A DNA stretch of 40,844 nucleotides. Source: Chloroflexota bacterium (GTDB taxonomy: Bacteria > Chloroflexota > Dehalococcoidia > JACPPT01). Positions 17,048 through 23,982 of the stretch are shown here, piece after piece. Position 1 is the first letter of the stretch. Each line of letters begins with the position of its first letter. A program made the translations under genes and the position numbers. The stretch covers positions 1 through 40,844 of the forward strand of contig JACPPT010000017.1 of the NCBI GenBank assembly GCA_016190815.1, read 5' to 3'. The notes below the pieces were generated by a model. The model ran no database searches, was not told where the DNA came from, and saw nothing but the letters and a program-made list of their open reading frames with translations.

Positions 17048-18283
17048 ATGTTTTCAAGTTTTGTAAACATTTGCGAGTTATTAGATAAGCCTTTTACGTT
17101 TGCCCTGGGTGGTCCACGTACCGGAAAAACTACATTGCTTGAGAAATACGTTCTGCCTCAGGTAGCTCAAAGTTTCCAGAACAAGCCTTACCTACTCTCG
17201 CTCATCAAGATTCGCACTTATTGGACAGAGACAGAAGAGATTAGAAGCCGTGTCTCTGCGGCACTCTTGCGAGGCATACTTTTGTATTCTGAGCATCTTC
17301 ACAAGGAGGCAAAAGAAGCGATTTCAAAGAACTTGAAGCAGAATTTATCAAACCTTGGCATTCCATCACAAGTCTCGCCTCAATTCATAGAGTTATATCT
17401 TGGTGAGTATTGGAATAACAAGGCAAAGCAGCAACAAATCGACCCACTTAGATGGTCTCTGGAAATGTTTCGCAATATTGCTTCGGACTTAAATGCAACT
17501 CCCTATTTATTGCTCGACGATGCCGATTTTCAGATCCGGACTGGTATACTAGGAGAGGTTCTTCATTTGTGCAAAACTTACCAAGTAGGCGTACTTGCTA
17601 GTGTAAGAAGTCTTTGTGATTCTAAATTTGACAGCGAAAATTTACTAGCAGAATATGCCCGTGTAGCGGATTTTCTATGTCTTGATTTCCTGCCGACAGA
17701 CCCTATGTTCAGGTCATTGTGTACGTCAATACTAAATGAGCAGGCACAGAGTGAAAAGGCTGAGCTTAAACGGACTGCAAATAGGGTTCAACTTGACGAT
17801 GAACTGTTTGATACAAGTGTAATGCTTTCCGGCGGACAGATAGGGAGATTCAGGGAAGTTATCCAATTCATGGCATCATTACAGGACGATTCTCGCAAAT
17901 GGTATTTCCCAAATCGTCTGCAGATAGTTGATTTCTGTGAGTCTAGAGTAGGGCAAATGCTCCAAAGAGAAGGTGACTCTTCTATCAAAGAGATGCTCAA
18001 GCAATGGGTGACCAATTTTGATCAGGCATTGGAAAGCAGTACAACAACATTAACTTGGCTCAAACTACCAGTAGATCAAATCGATGAAACGCAACTCGCC
18101 CGTGTGCTTTCGATAGTTCGGAGCGGGGTTCTTGTATGGGTACTTCAATGTGATAAAGAAGAACGCATCAATGTCGCAAAGCAGACCAGATTCATCCCAG
18201 CTCGTTTCAAGCTCTCGCCTCTTGCTGCAATAGCCGGAGGAATTTCTTTAAAGAAAGCATTAGGATCGAGCCTATGGAAATAG
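17048..18283 (+). CDS. P-loop ATPase (STAND/AAA-like), first gene of island
   Basis: I do not recognise a named family. The 411-residue protein has a Walker A motif G-G-P-R-T-G-K-T at residues 21-28 and a Walker B strand Y-L-L-L-D-D-A-D-F with D157-D158. A sensor-like strand follows (V-G-V-L-A-S-V-R-S, about 174-182). This is the order of Orc1/STAND-type ATPases, in which ATP binding controls assembly or signalling. A mostly helical C-terminal half (about 230-411) follows without a known effector or repeat domain. The ribosome site is weak (GAGG 17 bases upstream). The stop overlaps the next start by 10 bases. AT-rich codon use contrasts with both flanks. A regulator or sensor of the two downstream proteins is my inference. 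Confidence 0.7.
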   Translation: MFSSFVNICELLDKPFTFALGGPRTGKTTLLEKYVLPQVAQSFQNKPYLLSLIKIRTYWTETEEIRSRVSAALLRGILLYSEHLHKEAKEAISKNLKQNLSNLGIPSQVSPQFIELYLGEYWNNKAKQQQIDPLRWSLEMFRNIASDLNATPYLLLDDADFQIRTGILGEVLHLCKTYQVGVLASVRSLCDSKFDSENLLAEYARVADFLCLDFLPTDPMFRSLCTSILNEQAQSEKAELKRTANRVQLDDELFDTSVMLSGGQIGRFREVIQFMASLQDDSRKWYFPNRLQIVDFCESRVGQMLQREGDSSIKEMLKQWVTNFDQALESSTTTLTWLKLPVDQIDETQLARVLSIVRSGVLVWVLQCDKEERINVAKQTRFIPARFKLSPLAAIAGGISLKKALGSSLWK

Positions 18284-19335
18284 AAAGACAGCTTACAGTA
18301 GAGGAACTAAGACGGCTGGATGAAAGAAGAGCAAGATCTACACAAGCTCCCGTGAAACACGCTTTTTGGGCAGGGCCCATGCCAGACCCTAATGTGAGGC
18401 CTCCTTATCATGAGACCATCAAGAGACTCTACGATGATTTTCTTGACCCGCACTTAAAATATGTGGATGCTTATCATCTTATTATGAGCGGTTCACCAGT
18501 TTTTAACGAGACCATACAGAATATCCTGATTAAAAACGCAGAATATATAGTGGCGGATTTGTCACTCCCACGGCACGATGTTATATTCGAGACAGGCTTT
18601 GGATTAGGTGCTGGTATTCAGACAATTCTTTACATTGATGTTAAAAGCTCAATCCGGCGCAGCTATCCAGGTGATGTGCTGAAATTCACCAAATTCGACG
18701 ATATTAAGAAACAACTTCCGCCGCAAATGCAGGATTGTTTATTTGTCCAGCCACCACGACGGGTTCCTGAGGGAGTAAAGGCTACAAAAAGAGGTGCACT
18801 TCAAGAGCTAGCAATGGGGTTCAATGAAAATGTCCATACGCCTGGACTTCAAATCACCAGACGCCGATGCTGTAAAATCCACTTTGAGGACAGAGAATGT
18901 GAATTTGTAAAAGAGTTGGTTAAACTTTCAAGGCCCAGAAGTGGTTACTGCCTTGTAGGTTTCCAAGATGACCACGAAGAACAGAAGGAGCGTGCCATAA
19001 ATATTTTCAAAAGAAGAGGTTTCAAATTCGTAGAGGAACTCGATGACGTTGTGGAAAACGAGGCCCCACTTTGTCGTACTTGCTTTTTTTTGAGAGTTGC
19101 CAACCGGATAATTGTAGATGGAACTTCTGCGGAAGTGTATAATGAAGAGTCTGCTGAATCCGCCTTTGTACTAGGAATGGCTGTGGCGATAAAAGCAAAA
19201 TATGAAAAATCTACAAAAATCAAGATGCTTTTTGATGAACGAGTAGGGCCGATAGGTATGTTCGCGGGCGGTAGGGCTGGCTGGCAATCAGAGAGATGGC
19301 GTGACCAAATTGACCGCGAGCTACAAGACTGGTAG
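18274..19335 (+). CDS. Tandem nucleoside-deoxyribosyltransferase/TIR-like domain protein
   Basis: The first domain (about 28-125) reads H-A-F-W-A-G-P-M, then a helix, then A-E-Y-I-V-A-D-L-S-L-P-R-H-D-V-I-F-E-T-G-F-G-L-G. This fits the pattern of NDT-like/TIR-like nucleotide hydrolases (ADxVIADLT..NxNVxYELGxA), with D95 and E106 as the expected active-site acids. A second copy (about 223-325) contains A-N-R-I-I-V-D-G-T...F-V-L-G-M-A-V-A. The glutamate before the glycine is replaced there, so it may be a structural pseudo-domain. Family members cleave N-glycosidic bonds of nucleotides or NAD; which applies here is unknown. The start overlaps the ATPase stop by 10 bases. It is translationally coupled and AT-rich like its neighbours. 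Confidence 0.65.
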   Translation: MEIERQLTVEELRRLDERRARSTQAPVKHAFWAGPMPDPNVRPPYHETIKRLYDDFLDPHLKYVDAYHLIMSGSPVFNETIQNILIKNAEYIVADLSLPRHDVIFETGFGLGAGIQTILYIDVKSSIRRSYPGDVLKFTKFDDIKKQLPPQMQDCLFVQPPRRVPEGVKATKRGALQELAMGFNENVHTPGLQITRRRCCKIHFEDRECEFVKELVKLSRPRSGYCLVGFQDDHEEQKERAINIFKRRGFKFVEELDDVVENEAPLCRTCFFLRVANRIIVDGTSAEVYNEESAESAFVLGMAVAIKAKYEKSTKIKMLFDERVGPIGMFAGGRAGWQSERWRDQIDRELQDW

Positions 19336-19349
19336 AATGGGGAGGTCAT

Positions 19350-20417
19350 ATGTATAACAATCTGGCTAATGAAGCTAACTTCTGTACCACAACGGTGGTT
19401 GCACCATTGAAAAGAGCTCACGGTGGTGAAGTGCTTTTCATAGCTAGCTCAAGCTTTGAGAAACGCTGCACCCACGTAGCTCAAAATCTGACAAAGGATT
19501 ATGTTGCAGATGTAGCTCTGATATGTGATTTCCGAGGCGACTACGAACTTCAGCCCTCGCATCAGAGAAGCTTGGAGAACCTAAAAGCAAAGATGCAGTT
19601 TAATGTTAAGTCCATAAAGCTATGTAGTTTGAAGACTTACAATGCACAAGGGACTATACCAACACTAAGTAGCCAGCTTAGAGAGCTAGCAGATAATCAC
19701 AGGATAACACATATAGACTTCGATGTAACCACATTTACAAAGCAGTACATTCTGATAATGCTTAGGCTAATAGAAAAAGAATTCCCCAAGAGTTCGGTGC
19801 GAATTCTATATGCACCGGCAAGCCGGTATGGCATGCCCGGGACAAGAAAAGCATTAACTAAACATGTGCGAGATATAGTAGCAATTCCAGGGTTCGACAT
19901 GTTCAGAGACGGTAGCGATGCTCCTTTGAGTCTAGTTGTATTTCTTGGATTTGAAGAGGAACGTGTTCTGAATCTCCTAGACGCCCTAAGCCCTGTTGTA
20001 TGCATACCTGTCCTGCAACTAAGAAGGAACACACATTTTGGTTCTTTGGTGCCTTTCGAAAGCAACGGGAAGCTACTTAATCTAATCAGGACCAGGTACG
20101 GTGAAGGACCACGCTTTGTGGATGCCGAAAATCCAGTAAACAGCGCCAAATTTCTTCTCGAAACTTATCAGGAATACGTGAAGCGGAAGGGGACTGTTCT
20201 GCTAATAGCTCCTCACGGTTCCAAAATGCAAACTGTTGGCATATATCTGTTTAATCGAGCAGTGAACGACTCCAAGAATGTCGGGGTGGTTTATGCTCTT
20301 CCACAAATGTACCATAAGAGACAATACAGCGGGGAACCTATCGGGTACATTGCTGAGTTTACATGGCAATCTGAAAGTGCGAAAGTTGCTTCTACACCTA
20401 CTGTTGCCCTCGCGTAA
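19350..20417 (+). CDS. Duplicated Rossmann-like protein with D-x-T-x-x-T-K motif (possible ligand sensor)
   Basis: I do not recognise a named family. The 355-residue protein falls into two similar halves. Half one has V-L-F-I-A-S-S-S-F-E-K-R (28-39), D-V-T-T-F-T-K-Q (125-132) and R-I-L-Y-A-P-A-S-R-Y-G (151-161). Half two has L-V-V-F-L-G-F-E-E-E-R (195-205), A-P-H-G-S-K-M-Q (287-294) and G-V-V-Y-A-L-P-Q-M-Y (312-321). The first-half D-x-T-x-x-T-K after a strand recalls the D-x-[ST]-x-G-T-[KR] ligand motif of CARF sensor domains. That is pattern resemblance only. GGGGAGG lies 5 bases before ATG 19350, 14 bases after the preceding gene. It could be a nucleotide sensor or an enzyme; no nuclease motif is seen. 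Confidence 0.65.
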   Translation: MYNNLANEANFCTTTVVAPLKRAHGGEVLFIASSSFEKRCTHVAQNLTKDYVADVALICDFRGDYELQPSHQRSLENLKAKMQFNVKSIKLCSLKTYNAQGTIPTLSSQLRELADNHRITHIDFDVTTFTKQYILIMLRLIEKEFPKSSVRILYAPASRYGMPGTRKALTKHVRDIVAIPGFDMFRDGSDAPLSLVVFLGFEEERVLNLLDALSPVVCIPVLQLRRNTHFGSLVPFESNGKLLNLIRTRYGEGPRFVDAENPVNSAKFLLETYQEYVKRKGTVLLIAPHGSKMQTVGIYLFNRAVNDSKNVGVVYALPQMYHKRQYSGEPIGYIAEFTWQSESAKVASTPTVALA

Positions 20418-20498
20418 TGCATAATTATCTAGACACAACATGTGCTCTGGCGAAAAATATAAGAGGTTCCAATCCTAGCCTAACCTGAATGCTCGTTG

Positions 20499-20726
20499 TT
20501 ATCTTTGCCAAGAACCTGCGCCTTGTGCCTGCTCGCAAGCCCGGCACACGAAGCCTATGGCCGTGGACGTCTCATGCACCCAGAGCCTGCCGCAGTTCTG
20601 CACCTGGGATCGCGTGTCCCAGGCGAAGTGAAAGCCCCTGCCGCACAGATTGCAGGTAGAGACGTTCTCTTCATCTAAGACCTCGCCACAGACGTGGCAG
20701 CTTTGTGAAGACTCGCCTTCTTTCAC
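20499..20726 (-). CDS. Small zinc-ribbon/treble-clef protein coupled to cca
   Basis: This 75-residue protein is dominated by cysteine pairs: C-H-V-C (10-13), C-N-L-C (25-28), a lone C (about 45) in N-C-G-R-L-W, and C-R-A-C (about 61-64). H32 and H51 lie nearby. The spacing fits two zinc sites of a ribbon or RING-like fold. Its GTG start overlaps the cca stop (GTGA at 20726-20723), so the two are translated together. A role linked to tRNA 3'-end synthesis or RNA binding is suggested only by this coupling. I know no characterised homologue. It runs convergent to the island. Confidence 0.65.
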   Translation of the reverse strand: MKEGESSQSCHVCGEVLDEENVSTCNLCGRGFHFAWDTRSQVQNCGRLWVHETSTAIGFVCRACEQAQGAGSWQR

Positions 20727-22012
20727 CGGGTTTCGGCCCTCCCGTCCAGCGATGTTTCCCTATCTGAGAGCCATCTCCGAACAAAAGATTCCTCATCCCC
20801 GCGAGTCTTCACGAACCCGTCCAGCCTGGCCTTGTGCAGGGCGTGGAGGACAATGCCCATCTCAGGCCCCTGGGAGATGCCCATCCTTTTCAGGTCTTCA
20901 CCGTCAAGAAGCGATTTTACATAACGCAACTTTCGGAGATATAACTTCAGCTTTTCTCTAACCTCTCTGGGGTCACAGGCTACTTCACAGGCTCGGAGAG
21001 CAGGCAGGGAGTACGCCTTCAAGATTTCAAAGACGCTGCTTGGAAGAGTCGCGGCCTCCATGTCTTTCTGGCGCGCTTTAAGGGCAACGGTATCTCTCAT
21101 GGCCTGGACTGCCTTTCCAGGAAAGTTCAGGTGCTTGCTCAGAGCCTCGACCCCCCCGGGGCTGGCCCGAAAGACAAGCAGACATAGGTAAACCGACTCG
21201 ACACCTGCCACATAGAATCTCCGAGCGCTCTGGAATTTCTCCTTGAGCCACTCATCCCCCCTGAGAAAAGGGGCTATCTCTCCAAGCGCTCCCAGTTCAT
21301 ACGCCCGCATCAGGGCAAGCTCGGGCTGTTTCTCCCGTAAAATAAGCTCCAGCTCGTGCCTCAGTCTATCGCCGCTTATAGTCTTGAGGTAGCTTTTGTC
21401 CTTTCGAAGCAGCATCTCCGTTGACTCTTCCAGTCGAAACCCGAGGCGCTGTTCATAGCGAATAGCCCTCAGTATGCGGGTGGCGTCATCGATGAAACTC
21501 CTGTCGTGCAGAACCCTGACAATGCCCTTTTGCAGGTCCTCAAGCCCGTTGTGAGGGTCGAGGAGCTTGCCGAAATTAGAAGGGTTAATAAAGATAGCCA
21601 TGGCGTTGATGGAGAAATCGCGCCTCCCCAGGTCGCTTTCTATGGAGCCCGGGCCTACAACGGGGAGAGCGCCAGGCTGCGGGTAGCTCTCCGAGCGGGC
21701 CGTGGCGAGGTCTATGCTCCTGTCGCCGCTCCGAAGCTTTGCCGTTCCAAAGCGGCGATGGACGATGAGCTTGCCCTCAAGGTGCCGGGCGATTTCTTCC
21801 GCTATGGCAAGGGCGTCCACCTCCACTACCACGTCTATGTCTTTGGTGGGTCGTTCAAGAAGGAGGTCTCGCACCACACCTCCAACAATGTATGCCTGGC
21901 ACCCCCTTCTAGAGGCAGCTTCCCCAGCGGTTCTCAAAAGGCTTACCAGCTCCTGCGGGAGCCTGCTCTCGATAAGGGCACCGAAGTCAATGGGGTGTGA
22001 TAGTTTTCGCAT
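20723..22012 (-). CDS. cca: CCA-adding enzyme / tRNA nucleotidyltransferase family (class II)
   Basis: This 429-residue class II nucleotidyltransferase adds or repairs CCA on tRNA, or is a poly(A) polymerase of the same family; sequence alone does not separate the two. It shows the G-G motif Y-I-V-G-G-V-V-R-D-L-L-L, the metal-binding K-D-I-D-V-V-V, and R-R-D-F-S-I-N-A-M-A. The base-selecting region R-I-L-R-A-I-R-Y-E-Q-R-L-G-F follows, then a helical tail. No HD domain is evident. ATG 22012 with GAGGGAAG upstream is chosen. The frame open to 22111 would run into rnc on the other strand. An extended -10 promoter lies 29 bases upstream. The zinc-ribbon gene is coupled downstream. Confidence 0.9.
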   Translation of the reverse strand: MRKLSHPIDFGALIESRLPQELVSLLRTAGEAASRRGCQAYIVGGVVRDLLLERPTKDIDVVVEVDALAIAEEIARHLEGKLIVHRRFGTAKLRSGDRSIDLATARSESYPQPGALPVVGPGSIESDLGRRDFSINAMAIFINPSNFGKLLDPHNGLEDLQKGIVRVLHDRSFIDDATRILRAIRYEQRLGFRLEESTEMLLRKDKSYLKTISGDRLRHELELILREKQPELALMRAYELGALGEIAPFLRGDEWLKEKFQSARRFYVAGVESVYLCLLVFRASPGGVEALSKHLNFPGKAVQAMRDTVALKARQKDMEAATLPSSVFEILKAYSLPALRACEVACDPREVREKLKLYLRKLRYVKSLLDGEDLKRMGISQGPEMGIVLHALHKARLDGFVKTRGDEESFVRRWLSDRETSLDGRAETR

Positions 22013-22040
22013 CAATTCAACTTCCCTCAGAGGCTCAGCA

Positions 22041-22049
22041 ATTATAGCA
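22041..22049 (-). promoter_or_regulatory. Extended -10 promoter of cca
   Basis: On the minus strand TGC-TATAAT is a perfect extended -10 element with no clear -35. The start would be near 22034, leaving a 22-base leader with GAGGGAAG before ATG 22012. Confidence 0.55.
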
Positions 22050-22070
22050 CAGATGCTGTAATTGAATCGG

Positions 22071-22079
22071 TGATAGAAT
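22071..22079 (+). promoter_or_regulatory. Extended -10 promoter of rnc, predicted leaderless
   Basis: TGA-TAGAAT matches the TGn-TATAAT extended -10 element. It ends 7 bases before ATG 22087, so transcription would start at about the A of the start codon. Confidence 0.45.
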
Positions 22080-22086
22080 AAGGGTG

Positions 22087-22842
22087 ATGACTCCTGAACG
22101 AAGTTATGCATCCCAAAAATATATGGCAGACCTGACTTCCCTCCAAAAGAGAATGGATTTTGTCTTTAAGAACAAAGACCTGCTCCGGCAGGCGTTGGTC
22201 CACAGCTCGTATCTAAATGAGAACCCAGACCTCGGACTTCCTTCCAATGAGGCGCTGGAGTTTCTGGGAGATGCCATTCTCGGCTTCGTGGTGGCATCCA
22301 GGCTATACCTTGATTGCCCTGGTTTTTCAGAGGGACAACTGACCACGGCACGGGCATCTGTGGTAGCAGGTAAGACTCTCGCAAAGGCGGCAGCCCGTCT
22401 TGAGCTGGGCAAGCACCTATACATGGGTCATGGCACAGAGGTGGCCGGCGGCAGGGATAGAGAGAGGATCCTTGCCGGTGCATTAGAAGCTCTCGCTGGA
22501 GCCGTCTTTCTGGACTCCGGGCTTGACGCTGCGGAGAGGTTCATCCTTGGAACTCTCGGAAAGGAGATTAAGCGGGCGGAAGCAAAGGACTACCAGAAGG
22601 ACTTCAAGTCCAGGCTCCAGGAGGAGGTACAGGGGAAATGGAGGGTAACGCCTGAGTATATAGGGGTTGAATCGGCTGGCGGAGAATATGCCTGGGAGTT
22701 CACCGTTGAAGTCCTGGCAAAGGATAGGGTGCTGGGGAGAGGCTCCGGCAAAACCAAGCGCGAGGCCGAGATGGAAGCTGCAAAAGCGGCCCTGGAGAAT
22801 CTTGAAGGCAGGTCTCCCGAAATCAGCGATTGGCCTCTGTAG
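22087..22842 (+). CDS. rnc: Ribonuclease III
   Basis: RNase III cuts double-stranded RNA, including rRNA precursors. The 251-residue protein has the catalytic signature N-E-A-L-E-F-L-G-D-A-I-L near residue 57, with the second acidic cluster in A-G-A-L-E-A-L-A-G-A-V-F-L-D near 135. A C-terminal dsRBD contains DFKSRLQEEVQGKW and GSGKTKREAEMEAAKAALENL. ATG 22087 (or GTG 22084) follows an extended -10 box. The last codons (Ser-Asp-Trp-Pro-Leu-stop) come from the palindromic element that begins at 22825, so the original C-terminus was replaced or extended. It lies ahead of ftsY, an arrangement found in many bacteria. Confidence 0.95.
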   Translation: MTPERSYASQKYMADLTSLQKRMDFVFKNKDLLRQALVHSSYLNENPDLGLPSNEALEFLGDAILGFVVASRLYLDCPGFSEGQLTTARASVVAGKTLAKAAARLELGKHLYMGHGTEVAGGRDRERILAGALEALAGAVFLDSGLDAAERFILGTLGKEIKRAEAKDYQKDFKSRLQEEVQGKWRVTPEYIGVESAGGEYAWEFTVEVLAKDRVLGRGSGKTKREAEMEAAKAALENLEGRSPEISDWPL

Positions 22843-22922
22843 GGCAGGTTTCCCAACCTGCCCACCCGCGACGGTCGGGTTAGGAAACCCGACCTACTAC
22901 AAATTCAATCGCTATTCTTGGG
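22825..22922. repeat. REP/MITE-like double-hairpin element, copy B
   Basis: The element has short inverted ends AGCGATT (22825-22831) and AATCGCT (22907-22913). Inside are two perfect hairpins with 9-bp stems: GGGCAGGTT/AACCTGCCC (22842-22863) and GGTCGGGTT/AACCCGACC (22873-22894). Conserved GTAGG/CCTAC flank the pair. Similarity to copy C at 38748-38839, in the opposite orientation, continues past the right end as ATTCTTGG. Its left end lies inside the rnc reading frame and supplies the stop codon. Confidence 0.85.
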
Positions 22923-22994
22923 AGGTCTGCGCTTTCCTTGACCATACCTGAAACGAATGATACTATAGCTGGGATTTGGTAAAGGAGGAAAAAC

Positions 22995-23948
22995 CTGTTC
23001 AGGTTATTGCGGCGGGCGGACAAAATACAAGAGGGGCTCAAACCCACAAGGGAGAGCTTCTTTGGAAAACTGGTTGGCCTTTTCCAGCGCTCAAAGATAG
23101 AGGAGGAGCTGTGGAATGAGATGGAAGAGCTCCTTATTGCCGCCGACGTGGGAGTGGGCACCACCCTTAATCTCATCGGTAGGATGAAGGAAAGGGTAAA
23201 AAGAGAGAACATATCAGACCCACAAGACGCAAAAAACATACTCAAAGGGGAAATAGTAAGAATACTAATGCTGGGGGACGCTTCTGGCCACCCGCTCAAG
23301 TCGAGCATAAACTTCTCCGATTCCGGCCCCACAGTCATTCTGGTTGTGGGCGTTAACGGTTCAGGTAAGACCACCAGCATAGCCAAGCTGGCCCATGCGC
23401 TAAAGGAGGACAGGAAAAAGGTCATCCTGGCCGCCGCCGATACTTTCAGGGCTGCTGCCATAGACCAGCTTAAGATATGGGCGGAACGTATCAGGACCGA
23501 GGTCATTTCTCACCAGCCAGGCGCTGACCCAGGTGCCGTGGTTTATGACGCCATTCAAGCCGCCAAGGGGCGAGGCACAGACGTCCTCATCATCGACACA
23601 GCAGGGCGTCTCCAAACCAAGTTCAACCTTATGGAGGAGTTGAAAAAGATTCAGAGGGTTGTGGCTCGCACCTACCCAGAGGCTCCCCACGAGGTTCTTC
23701 TTGTCCTAGACGCTACTACCGGGCAGAATGGCTTAAGCCAGGCTAAATACTTCACAGCGGCGGTGGGCGTTACCGGGATAATCCTGGCTAAGCTCGACGG
23801 CACAGCTAAAGGTGGTATAGTCATTGCCATCTGCGAGCAACTGAAGCTTCCTATCATCTTTGTCGGCACCGGCGAAAGAGTGGAAGATATGGCTCCCTTC
23901 AACGCTGAGGATTTTGTTGAAACCCTCTTTGCCGACAAAAACAATTAG
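22995..23948 (+). CDS. ftsY: Signal recognition particle receptor FtsY (SRP54-type GTPase)
   Basis: FtsY docks SRP-bound ribosomes at the membrane. The protein has an N domain (about 1-95) and a G domain with G-V-N-G-S-G-K-T-T-S-I-A-K-L-A, D-T-F-R-A-A-A (insertion box), D-T-A-G-R-L-Q, L-A-K-L-D-G-T-A-K-G-G, and the closing G-T-G-E-R-V-E-D-M-A-P-F. It lacks the long acidic A domain of E. coli FtsY. The first conventional start is TTG 23007. However, AGGAGG (22983-22988) is 18 bases from it, while an in-frame CTG at 22995 is 6 bases from the AGGAGG. The extra residues (L-F-R-L) fit FtsY N-termini, so CTG initiation is plausible. Confidence 0.93.
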   Translation: MFRLLRRADKIQEGLKPTRESFFGKLVGLFQRSKIEEELWNEMEELLIAADVGVGTTLNLIGRMKERVKRENISDPQDAKNILKGEIVRILMLGDASGHPLKSSINFSDSGPTVILVVGVNGSGKTTSIAKLAHALKEDRKKVILAAADTFRAAAIDQLKIWAERIRTEVISHQPGADPGAVVYDAIQAAKGRGTDVLIIDTAGRLQTKFNLMEELKKIQRVVARTYPEAPHEVLLVLDATTGQNGLSQAKYFTAAVGVTGIILAKLDGTAKGGIVIAICEQLKLPIIFVGTGERVEDMAPFNAEDFVETLFADKNN

Positions 23949-23982
23949 TATCTCCAGCTAACGATAGCTCGAAGGAGAATCG

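Noticed and set aside
22667-22951. 94-codon frame over the rnc end and the repeat, similar in protein to minus-strand 38679-38912
   Set aside because: The similarity is explained by the palindromic repeat, not by a shared protein.
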